DNA of 53,172 nt from Nocardiopsis suaedae (lineage in GTDB: Bacteria; Actinomycetota; Actinomycetes; Streptosporangiales; Streptosporangiaceae): positions 1 through 53,172 of the forward strand of contig NZ_JAQFWP010000049.1 of the NCBI RefSeq assembly GCF_027706745.1, written 5' to 3'. This document shows positions 17,878-28,591 of this stretch, piece by piece (within the stretch, counting starts at the first letter, position 1; each line of letters starts with the position of its first letter). Both the position numbers and the translations under genes were made by a program. The notes under the pieces were generated by a model that was given only the letters and a program-made list of their open reading frames with translations, was not told where the DNA came from and made no database searches.

Positions 17878-17935
17878 GGGTATGGGGCGACGGCGAGAGC
17901 GGAGCGGTTCTCCGGCCCTGCCTGCCGCCCGTCGG
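17878..17935 (-). repeat. Family B partial copy, opposite orientation
   Basis: This segment (ATGGGGCGACGGCG, GAGCG, GCGGTTC.CCGG, CCTGC.TGCCG in order) matches the plus strand at about 52898-52950. It therefore lies in opposite orientation to the copy at 18095-18220, giving a divergent inverted pair in the 636-base gap after ybaK. No gene can be supported in 17755-18390. Confidence 0.5.
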
Positions 17936-18094
17936 GCCCTTCGCCGTCCAGGCGGACGGCGCGGCCGGGAGGCGTGTGGCCGCTCGCGGGGCACATTCCA
18001 GGCATATCGGGAACAGCACACCCGTTCGCTCGTCCAGCCCGGTGAGGGAACCGTCCCGGGGCAGATCATGTGGTGAAACCACCGCCCTCGGCCC

Positions 18095-18220
18095 CCGGGG
18101 CACCACCCCCTCCCACCGTCGCCGCCCTCAGCGGTGACCGCGCACACGCCGGGTGGCCGACAACGCTGCAGGCAGGCCCGCCCGACTTCATCGTCCGCCG
18201 TACCTCGCACCCGTCGGCGC
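18095..18220 (+). repeat. Dispersed repeat family B, copy 2
   Basis: Aligned with the reverse complement of 52800-52950, the blocks CCCGGGG.ACC, CCGTCG.CGCCC, GGCCGACAACGCTGCAGGCAGG and CCGCC.GACTTC.TCGT occur in the same order. Identity is clearly above background, though lower than between copies 1 and 3. Confidence 0.55.
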
Positions 18221-18390
18221 GGTTCGGCGACGAGCGGCCGCCGACCTGTCCTCGCCGCCCTGCCGTCCGATTCGTACTCCGGGCGACTCATCTCCCCCAG
18301 GGTGTCTAGCGCAGGGTACTTTTCACCGGACCGTCGCCGTCTTACGGTGGTCTGCATCACATAAAAGGCGGGACGCGTCAGGGAGGCACG

Positions 18391-19503
18391 ATGGTCCCGG
18401 CGGTCGTGCTCGGCACGGTCATGCTCCACGTGCTGACCGCGCTCTGCCTCCTGCTCTCACGCTGGGGATACGCCCGCGCCCGCTCCGCCGGGCCCCGGCT
18501 CCCCGCCGTCGACGCCGACGAACTCGAGCCCACCGACCTCGGCATGCTCGCGGGCGGCCGGACCCGGCTGGGCGAGGTGGCCCTCGCCGAGCTGTACCTG
18601 TCCGCCAAGGTGATCGCACGCGGAAACGGCGCGGTGTCACCACCCGAGCAGCCCCCTTCCGGCACGGCCCCGCTCCCCCGCCCGCCGTCCCCCTTCGGAC
18701 GGATCATGGGGGCCTCTCTGGAGCCCGGCCGCTGCATCCCGGCCGAACGGCTGGTCGAGTCCGCGACGCGCGGGGACGCGACCACGGCGGTCCTATGGCG
18801 CCTGCGCCGCCTCGGCCTGTTCTCCGCACCGGAATCGCTGCGGCGGGTCCGGCGGCTGCGCCGCGCCGCCTGGGCCGTCCACGCGGGCGTGGGTGCGGGC
18901 GCGGCCGTGCTCGGCGCCGTACTGCTCCTGGCGGGCATGCGGCCGGGGCCCGACCCCGTGCACGCGCTGTTCCCGGCGGCCTTCGCCCTGCTGCTGATGG
19001 CCTACCCGTTCTTGCTGCACGTGGCCCGGCGACTGCTGGGCGGGCTGCCCGGCGCGGTGGCGTGCGGCGCGGGAGCGGCCGCGCTCGCGCTGGCCGCCGC
19101 CCCGCTGCCGCGCGTGGCGGTCGCCGCCCCGGTGCTGTGCGGGTGCTGGTTCGGGGTCCACTGGGTGTACCGGGCGACCGGGGGCCGCTTGGGCCCGCGC
19201 ACGCTCGCGGGGGACGCTCTGCTGGCCGAGGCCCGGGCGGCGGGGGCGGCCCCGGGCCCCGTCGGCGCGCTGCGCACGACCGCTCTGGAGGGCTTTCCCG
19301 AGTTGCGTCGGCGATGCCCGGGGAACGGTGCGCCACCGCGGCCCCGGGAAGAGGCCCTCGTCCGCTCCTTCGCCGTCGCCTGCGGGCGCGGGCTGGGCCG
19401 TGTGGACACGGGCCTGGGCGGGGACTTCGCGGGCGACGGCGGCCGCGGCATGTGGCGCGGCGACGGAGACGCCCTCAAGGTCGAGCGGCACCGCCGCTGG
19501 TAG
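18391..19503 (+). CDS. TIGR04222 domain membrane protein
   Basis: A 370-residue membrane protein of the actinobacterial TIGR04222 family, function unknown. The N-terminus is a membrane helix (about 3-23). The family motif DLGMLAGGRTRLGEVALAEL follows at about 50. Four hydrophobic helices lie at about 165-185, 195-212, 222-238 and 242-256. A soluble tail follows and ends RGMWRGDGDALKVERHRRW, without the GCGGGG-like tail of some relatives. The start has an AGGGAGG site eight bases upstream. It is convergent with the DUF2567-like gene. Confidence 0.75.
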   Translation: MVPAVVLGTVMLHVLTALCLLLSRWGYARARSAGPRLPAVDADELEPTDLGMLAGGRTRLGEVALAELYLSAKVIARGNGAVSPPEQPPSGTAPLPRPPSPFGRIMGASLEPGRCIPAERLVESATRGDATTAVLWRLRRLGLFSAPESLRRVRRLRRAAWAVHAGVGAGAAVLGAVLLLAGMRPGPDPVHALFPAAFALLLMAYPFLLHVARRLLGGLPGAVACGAGAAALALAAAPLPRVAVAAPVLCGCWFGVHWVYRATGGRLGPRTLAGDALLAEARAAGAAPGPVGALRTTALEGFPELRRRCPGNGAPPRPREEALVRSFAVACGRGLGRVDTGLGGDFAGDGGRGMWRGDGDALKVERHRRW

Positions 19504-19620
19504 CCGTCTGCGGAACGCCTGCCGTGGAGGCCCATGGGTACGGCGGCGCCTCAGTCCGCGTCTTCTCCCCGCGCATCGGCCCCCGGACCACGGGACGCGG
19601 GGGCACACCCCCGGGCGGGC

Positions 19621-20238
19621 CTACTGTGAGGCCTTCTCGGTCTCCTCCGGATCGGCGGCCGGGGCGGCGTCGGCCTCTCCTGACCGCTCGGCCGCCGCGG
19701 ATTCGACGGGGACGTCCCCGCGCCACGTGCTCACCGCGTCGAACAGGCCGTACTGCAGCACCGCCACGAAAGGCCAGATGACCAGGGCCGCGGTGGCGTC
19801 CAGACGGAGGCGGTCGGTGATCACGTCTCGGGGCTCGGCGGCGGCGAGGGCCCGGGCGAAGGCGTCCCCCTCCAGCAGCACCCCCGTGCGCCACATCAGC
19901 ACGGCGCCCAGCGCCGCGCCCACCACCAGGCCGAGCAGGCACACCATGCGCACGTCCAGCGGCGGACGGCCCTGGCCCGCCCGGCGGCGGGCCATCCGGT
20001 ACTGGACGAGGAAGGCGCCGTACCCGGTGGCCATCCCCGCCCCGGCGGCGATGAGGGCGTAGTGGCCCTGCACCGCGAACGCGGTCTCGCTGACCGGGTA
20101 GGGCAGGGGCTGCCCGTCGAGGCCGACGGTGACCTCCGGCCTCGGCGCCAGCCACCACCACAGCACGCCCAAGGGGACCCCCAGGAGCGCGACCGCCCCG
20201 AGCACCGTGCCGCCCGCGGCCAACCGCCCTCGCACCAT
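19621..20238 (-). CDS. DUF2567-like membrane protein
   Basis: A 205-residue predicted membrane protein with four hydrophobic segments (about 10-30, 60-80, 95-113, 148-166) and an acidic, Ala-rich C-terminal tail. Length and layout resemble the actinobacterial DUF2567 family, but I base this on general pattern rather than a strict motif. It is divergent from the DinB gene with about 100 bases between, which must hold both promoters. No function can be assigned. Confidence 0.6.
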   Translation of the reverse strand: MVRGRLAAGGTVLGAVALLGVPLGVLWWWLAPRPEVTVGLDGQPLPYPVSETAFAVQGHYALIAAGAGMATGYGAFLVQYRMARRRAGQGRPPLDVRMVCLLGLVVGAALGAVLMWRTGVLLEGDAFARALAAAEPRDVITDRLRLDATAALVIWPFVAVLQYGLFDAVSTWRGDVPVESAAAERSGEADAAPAADPEETEKASQ

Positions 20239-20336
20239 CCGGGCGCCCCCTTCCGTTTCCGCTCACACGAATCTATCCCGCTGCGCGGGCCGGAAAACCA
20301 GTGGTCCGCCTCAGGGGCGCCGGTGACAATGAGCGC

Positions 20337-20912
20337 ATGGACACCACTTGCGACGGACGACCCGCGCTCGCCGGCCCCGGGGCCTGCCGCCCGGCGCCTC
20401 CCCCGGTGTGGGCCGACGAGACCACGATGCTCAGCGCCTTCCTGGACCGGCACCGCGCGTCGGTGCGCCGTGCCTGTGCCGGGCTGTCACCCGCCGCGTC
20501 CGCCGCCGCCCCGGTGCCGGGCTCGCCGCATCTGACGGTGCGCGGCGTGGTGTCCCACCTGACGTGGTCGGAGCACCACTGGTTCGAGGCGGTCCTGCTC
20601 GGCCGCCCGGAGCGGGTGGCCGACCCGCCGGAGGGGGCGCCCGCGGCCGGGCCCGGCGCCGTCCGGCGGCCCGCCCCCGGTTCGGGGCTCGCGGACCTCA
20701 TCGCCGGTTATGAGGCGCAGTGCGAGCGTTCCCGGACGGTCACCGCCCGTCTGGAGCCCCGGTCGGGCGCGCGCCGGTCCCGGGTGGGCGAACCGCCGGT
20801 GACCCTGCGCTGGGTGCTGATCCACATGGTGGAGGAGACCGCGGCCCATGTCGGCCAATTGGAGATGCTGCGGGGGCTGGTCGAGGCGGACCCCCTTCGC
20901 CGCCTCCCCTGA
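20337..20912 (+). CDS. DinB-superfamily (DUF664-like) protein
   Basis: A 191-residue four-helix-bundle protein of the DinB/DUF664 superfamily, which includes mycothiol- and bacillithiol-dependent transferases. Candidate metal ligands are the His residues in VVSHLTWSEHHWF (near 75) and HMVEETAAHVGQLEMLRGL (near 165-175), spaced as in the family. The substrate cannot be inferred. The ATG at 20337 precedes the conserved MLSAFLDRHRASVRR helix by about 30 residues; a later start is possible. It is followed by a family A repeat and is convergent with padR. Confidence 0.8.
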   Translation: MDTTCDGRPALAGPGACRPAPPPVWADETTMLSAFLDRHRASVRRACAGLSPAASAAAPVPGSPHLTVRGVVSHLTWSEHHWFEAVLLGRPERVADPPEGAPAAGPGAVRRPAPGSGLADLIAGYEAQCERSRTVTARLEPRSGARRSRVGEPPVTLRWVLIHMVEETAAHVGQLEMLRGLVEADPLRRLP

Positions 20913-20971
20913 CACGGAGCCGCGTCCTCGTGACGCGGTGCCGCGCCCTCGGGAGCGCTGGCACCTTCGCC

Positions 20972-21110
20972 GGTCGTGGCCGCCGTCCCGCCTGCGGCCT
21001 TCGGCCGTCCACCGACGGGCGGGCCGCCGGTCAGGGCGCTCAGAGCGGGCCGGGCCCGCCCCAAGCGTCGTGCCGACCGCGCTGAAACGGGCCGAGGGAA
21101 AAGACACCTC
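20972..21110 (+). repeat. Dispersed repeat family A, copy 2
   Basis: Between convergent DinB and PadR genes. It aligns with the reverse complement of 37180-37310: GTGGCCGCCGTC, CCTTCGG, CCGACGGGCGGG, CGCCGGTCAGGGCGC, GGCCGGGCCCGCCC, CGTGCCG in the same order and spacing, about 75-80% identical by eye. The gap 20913-21230 contains no supportable gene. Confidence 0.65.
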
Positions 21111-21230
21111 ACTTCAGCCCTGGGCCGACCCCGGAGAGGTGTCCTCCGGAGACACGGCCGCGGGGCGGGGGCGCACCCGTGCGGCCCCGCCCCGCTCATC
21201 CGGACTCGGGGACCCCCGCCCCCGTGCGGA

Positions 21231-22109
21231 CTACTCCTCCTCGTCCTCGTCCGACTCCTCCGCGGGCGCGGTCTCGTCCTCGGCGAGGATCCGGTACAGC
21301 TCGCGCCGGGTCTCCGACAGCATCCGCTTCGCGCGCTCCTGCTGTTCGGGGGTGCCGACCTGGGCCACCTGGGCGGCCGCGGCCATCAGCTGGTACGCCA
21401 GCGACTGCACCTCCATCTGGCCGGAGTGCGCGTCCTCGAACTCCTCGGCCGCCGCCTGCCACGGCGGGGTCAGGTCCGCGCCGCGCTCGTCCACGTACGC
21501 GCGGCCCTCCTCGGTCAGCTCGAAGGGGCGCCGCCGACCGCCGCCCTCGGTATCGACCGGGCGGACCAGCCCCTCGTCCTCCAGCTGCTGGAGCATCGGG
21601 TACACCGACCCGGGGCTGGGCCGCCAGGTGCCGGAGCTGCGCTCCTTGCCCTCGCGGATGATCTCGTAGCCGCTCAGCGGCCCCTCGGCCAGCAGCAGCA
21701 GGATGCCCGTGCGCACGTCGCCCCGGCGGGCCCGCTGGCCGCGGCGGCCGCCGCGCCCTCCGCCGAACGGGCCGCCCGGCCCGCCCGGCCCGCCGTACCC
21801 GAAGGGTGGGCCCCACGGGCCCGCGGGCGGCGCGGGCGGCCCCGGGGGGACCGACGGCATGTGCGGCCCGTGGCCTCCGCCGAAGGGGCCTTCGGGCGGG
21901 CGCCGGCCTCCCCTCCCGTGGCCGTGGGGGCGCCCTTCGCCCATCTTCATCCAGTGCTCGAGCGCCCGCCGGGGGTCGCGCCCGCCCCACGGCGCGGAGC
22001 GTTCACCGCCCTGGTCGAAGCGGTCGGCGCGCGGGCGCTCGGCCCGCGGATCACGCGCGTTCTCGTCGTCGCGGCCGCCCCAGGGCCACGGCATCGCCAT
22101 CGCGGTCAT
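21231..22109 (-). CDS. PadR-family transcriptional regulator
   Basis: A 292-residue PadR regulator. The winged-helix core is at about 130-205 (TGILLLLAEGPLSGYEIIRE, SPGSVYPMLQQLEDEGLV, RRPFELTEEGRAYVDE), followed by a helical dimerisation region and a Glu/Asp-rich end (EESDEDEEE). The first about 125 residues are unusual: a disordered Gly/Pro/Arg-rich segment with repeated GGPGGP and HGHGRGG motifs, roughly doubling the family's usual N-terminus. The ATG at 22109 has AGGAGG six bases upstream. No target transporter gene is adjacent; autoregulation is suggested by the promoter palindromes. Confidence 0.92.
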   Translation of the reverse strand: MTAMAMPWPWGGRDDENARDPRAERPRADRFDQGGERSAPWGGRDPRRALEHWMKMGEGRPHGHGRGGRRPPEGPFGGGHGPHMPSVPPGPPAPPAGPWGPPFGYGGPGGPGGPFGGGRGGRRGQRARRGDVRTGILLLLAEGPLSGYEIIREGKERSSGTWRPSPGSVYPMLQQLEDEGLVRPVDTEGGGRRRPFELTEEGRAYVDERGADLTPPWQAAAEEFEDAHSGQMEVQSLAYQLMAAAAQVAQVGTPEQQERAKRMLSETRRELYRILAEDETAPAEESDEDEEE

Positions 22110-22167
22110 GGTGTCCTCCTCGTTCCGGGACCGGAGAGCGCACCCGACCGGTCCCGATAGGTGATTT

Positions 22168-22212
22168 TCTATCTTGATAGATAACGATATATCGGTACTG
22201 ATCGCTTGGCAA
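22168..22212 (-). promoter_or_regulatory. padR promoter with palindromic operators
   Basis: On the minus strand TTGCCA (22212-22207), a 17-base spacer and TATCGT (22189-22184) form a good sigma-70-type promoter. Two AT-rich palindromes overlay it: CGATATATCG (22185-22194) covers the -10 box and TCTATCTTGATAGA (22168-22181) covers the start region. Such AT-rich dyads stand out in this genome and are likely PadR binding sites. Confidence 0.6.
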
Positions 22213-22271
22213 CCATCATGGGTGTGACGCAAGACACACCCCTTGGGGCGGAGGGGTCCGGACACGACGAA

Positions 22272-22303
22272 GGCCCCGCCCTCCCCGAAGGGAGGGCGGG
22301 GCC
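22272..22303. terminator. Perfect 14-bp hairpin terminator
   Basis: GGCCCCGCCCTCCC and its exact complement enclose a CGAA tetraloop. It lies 164 bases beyond the dnaE stop, on the far side of the MITE-like insertion. It may be the original dnaE terminator pushed away by the insertion. Confidence 0.7.
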
Positions 22304-22334
22304 CGATCGCGCGCGCCCCGGGCGGGGCCGGGGG

Positions 22335-22466
22335 CTAGGGTGTGTCCATTGGAGGCTTTTCGATCAGCGAGCGGCCGTCGCCCCTACTGCTTCGGCTTCG
22401 CCATGGTGGCGCAGCCGGCGCAGTAGGGGCGTGGTCGCGAGCCGAGAATGATCCAAGAAACACCCC

Positions 22467-22470
<4 letters not shown>
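22335..22470. mobile_element. MITE-like element with CTAG target duplication
   Basis: A 136-bp unit bounded by CTAG at 22335-22338 and 22467-22470. The ends are imperfect inverted repeats: CTAGGGTGTGTCCATTGGA on the left and, read inward, CTAGGGGGTGTTTCTTGGA on the right. The centre is a long hairpin with perfect 12-bp arms (CGCCCCTACTGC at 22379-22390, GCAGTAGGGGCG at 22420-22431) and further inner pairing (CGGCT/AGCCG, CGCCA/TGGCG). It has no transposase gene. The right CTAG contains the dnaE stop codon. Confidence 0.7.
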
Positions 22471-25991
<3,521 letters not shown>

Positions 25992-26348
25992 GGCGCGGGG
26001 TTCCCCTCAAGCGAGTCGGTGGGACGGCGGACGACTCCTGAGCCTACGGCCATCACACGGGTGCCGGGGCGCCTCCGCGCCGCGTCGGCGGTGTCCCGAG
26101 GGACACACCTTCCGGGGGCGCGGCGGTGTCCCCGGCCCGACCTGGGCGGGCGCCCGCGGGGCGGCCCGGGCGGATCGCCGGGCGGTCGGACCGGTTCTCC
26201 CGTTCCGGTCCCCCTCGACCTCGCGCTCCCCCCGAGGTTACGCCGGGACCGGGGCGCCCCCCGCGCTCCGGAAGGCACAGCAGCGGGCCGACCGGTGCCC
26301 CGCTTCCGGACCCCGACCGGGCGGCAGGCCGGGTCGACTCCCATCGAT
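25992..26348. other. Divergent intergenic region, dnaE side
   Basis: GC-rich spacer holding the promoter side of dnaE. I see no gene, no tRNA and no clear long repeat; a clear -35/-10 pair for dnaE was not found. Confidence 0.5.
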
Positions 26349-26427
26349 AACAGGTTTCAGCAATCGATCTCCAGAGCCCATCTAGCCTTCCCCTCAACCG
26401 GAATGCAGACTGAAACCTGTTCTGCAT
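26349..26427 (+). promoter_or_regulatory. Paired operator-like repeats before aldehyde dehydrogenase
   Basis: AACAGGTTTCAG (26349-26360) recurs as its exact complement CTGAAACCTGTT (26410-26421), 49 bases apart. The second copy is nested in a further dyad, ATGCAGA (26403-26409) and TCTGCAT (26421-26427). Each copy holds an AACnnGTT core like that bound by KstR-type TetR regulators. It ends five bases before the ribosome site, so binding would block the promoter or start region. No regulator gene is adjacent. Confidence 0.6.
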
Positions 26428-26442
26428 ACCCAGGGAGGCGTG

Positions 26443-27900
26443 ATGAGGACGCACGACCGGCTCTACATCGGGGGAGAGTGGACCGCGCCCGCCGGCGGCG
26501 GGGTGCTGGAGGTCGCCAGCCCGCATGACGGCACGGCCGTCGGGTCGGCCCCCGAAGGCACCCCCGCCGACATCGTCCTGGCCGTGGACGCCGCCCGCCG
26601 GGCCGCCGACTCCGGGCCCTGGCAGCGGACCTCCCCCGCCGAGCGGGCCGCGGCGCTCGGGCGGCTGGCCGAGGCGTTCGGCCGGCGCACCGGCGACCTC
26701 GCCGCGCTCATCACCGCGGAGATGGGCAGCCCCCTGTCCTTCTCCCAGCTCGCCCAGGCCCCGCTCGCCCACTCGGTGCTGGAGTACTACGCGGGGCTGG
26801 CCGACCAGGTCGACTGGCACCAGATACGGCCGGGCCTGCTCGGGCCGGTCCACGTCGAGCGCGAGCCCGCAGGGGTGGCCGCCGCGATCGTGCCGTGGAA
26901 CGTACCGCAGTTCCTGATCGCCGCCAAGATCGCCCCGGCGCTGCTGGCCGGGTGCGCGGTGGTGGTCAAACCCGCGCCGGAGACGCCCCTGGACCCCTAC
27001 CTCCTGGCCGAGGCCGCCGAGGAGGCGGGGCTTCCGCCGGGCGTGCTCAGCATCGTGGCGGGCGGGCGCGAGACGGGTGAGCACCTGGTGGCCCACCCGG
27101 GCGTGGACCACGTCGCCTTCACCGGATCGACCGCCGCGGGACGCCGCATCGGCGCGCTGTGCGGCGAGCACCTCAAGGGCTGCAGCCTGGAACTGGGCGG
27201 CAAATCTGCCGCGGTGCTCCTGGACGACGCCGACCTCGACGCCTACCTGGCGATGCTGCCGCTCACCGCACTGCTCAACAACGGGGAGGCGTGCATCGCC
27301 CAAGCGCGCGTGCTGGCGCCCCGCTCACGCTACGAGGAGGTGGTGGAGGCGATCTCGGAGAAGGCGGCCGCGCTCCGCGTCGGCGACCCGTCCGACCCCG
27401 CGACGGAGGTGGGGCCGCTGGTCTCGGAGCGCCAGCGCGAACGCGTCGAGGGCTACATCGCGCTCGGCCTCAAGGAGGGCGCCCGCATCACCACGGGCGG
27501 GGGACGCCCGAAGGGCGAGGGGCGGGACCGCGGGTTCTACGTCGAGCCGACCGTCTTCGCCGACGCGCGGAACGACATGCGCATCGCGCGCGAGGAGATC
27601 TTCGGGCCGGTCGTCGTGGTCGTCCCCTACGACGGCGAGGGGCCGGAGGGGGACGAGGAGGCGGTGCGCCTGGCCGACGACAGCGAGTACGGGCTGGCCG
27701 GGTCGGTGTGGACGTCCGACCCCGAGCGGGGTCTGGCCGTGGCCCGCAGGGTGCGCGCGGGGACGTTCGGGGTCAACGCCTACAACATCGATGTGAACAC
27801 GCCGTTCGGCGGCCGCAAGGCGAGCGGGGTCGGAAGCGAGTTCGGCCCGGAAGGGCTCGACGAGTACCTGCGGTGGAAGTCGGTCCCGACCCTCGGGTGA
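26443..27900 (+). CDS. NAD(P)+-dependent aldehyde dehydrogenase
   Basis: A 485-residue ALDH-superfamily enzyme that oxidises an aldehyde to its acid. The order is complete: PWNVPQFLIAAKIAPALLAG, KPAPETPLDP, FTGSTAAGRRIG (Rossmann), LELGGKSAAVLLDD with the general-base Glu, and NNGEACIAQARVL with the catalytic Cys (usual GQ replaced by GE). EEIFGPVVVV and the ending FGGRKASGVGSEFG follow. The substrate is unknown. ATG at 26443 is preferred over a GTG three bases upstream because of GGAGG spacing. Regulation through the inverted AACAGGTTTCAG repeats is likely; a clear terminator follows at 28051. Confidence 0.93.
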   Translation: MRTHDRLYIGGEWTAPAGGGVLEVASPHDGTAVGSAPEGTPADIVLAVDAARRAADSGPWQRTSPAERAAALGRLAEAFGRRTGDLAALITAEMGSPLSFSQLAQAPLAHSVLEYYAGLADQVDWHQIRPGLLGPVHVEREPAGVAAAIVPWNVPQFLIAAKIAPALLAGCAVVVKPAPETPLDPYLLAEAAEEAGLPPGVLSIVAGGRETGEHLVAHPGVDHVAFTGSTAAGRRIGALCGEHLKGCSLELGGKSAAVLLDDADLDAYLAMLPLTALLNNGEACIAQARVLAPRSRYEEVVEAISEKAAALRVGDPSDPATEVGPLVSERQRERVEGYIALGLKEGARITTGGGRPKGEGRDRGFYVEPTVFADARNDMRIAREEIFGPVVVVVPYDGEGPEGDEEAVRLADDSEYGLAGSVWTSDPERGLAVARRVRAGTFGVNAYNIDVNTPFGGRKASGVGSEFGPEGLDEYLRWKSVPTLG

Positions 27901-28591
27901 CGCGTTCGGCCGCACTTCCGCCGCACCGACGCCGCACTCGCCCCACTGCCGCACTGCCGCCGCCGAACGGCGGTACCGGGAACGGCATGGAGGGACTCCG
28001 CTTCCTCGGAATTCCGAGCGAATACGAATCGACGACAGAAAAGCGCACGTCGGCCGAGGGGGCCTCCCCCCTCGGCCGTTACCGGGCTCGTTCCGCATTG
28101 CGCCGACGGCACCACACCGGCCGCACGCCGCCGACCGCCGCGAGGCGCACCTGAGCCCGAGGCCCCCGGGCGAACACCCTCTGGACCGGGGGGCGGTCGT
28201 CGCGTCGCTTTCCCCGAGATCAGCGCGGTTCCGGGCCCCGCACCGGCGCCCCGCCGCCGGCGGCGGCCGCCTCACCGCTCCGGCCGCCTCCCCGCGACGG
28301 CGCCCCCGTGCTCCCCCGCCGCGGTTCCGCGATGGGCCCACCAGCCCGCAAGGGCCCAGGTGAACCGCCATTCTGGTCGCGGTGGTCGAATGCCCTCCCC
28401 TCTCCCCCACTCCTCCCGTCGATAACCGCTCTGTAACGGCCCGACGGCGCCCTCCGTCCGCCCTCACCTCTCCCACCTGCGATTTTTCAGTAGCCGAATC
28501 CCTACATAGCGTATTCACGACCACGGCGGGAACAATAAGGAGCCAACCGAATCGCACACCTCGGACAACCGCAGAAAGAGACCGCGCCACG
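27901..28591. other. Intergenic region before protease operon
   Basis: Apart from the terminator at 28051-28080, no gene is supported. The last about 120 bases are relatively AT-rich (ATTTTTCAG near 28482, TACATAGCG near 28503, AACAATAAGGAG near 28531), and probably contain the promoter of the protease-MoxR-NTPase operon. The AAGGAG near 28537 has no in-frame start codon at normal spacing. Confidence 0.45.
28051..28080 (+). terminator. Terminator after aldehyde dehydrogenase
   Basis: A 12-bp perfect stem (CGGCCGAGGGGG / CCCCCTCGGCCG) with a 4-base loop, followed by TT, 150 bases past the stop codon. Confidence 0.7.
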
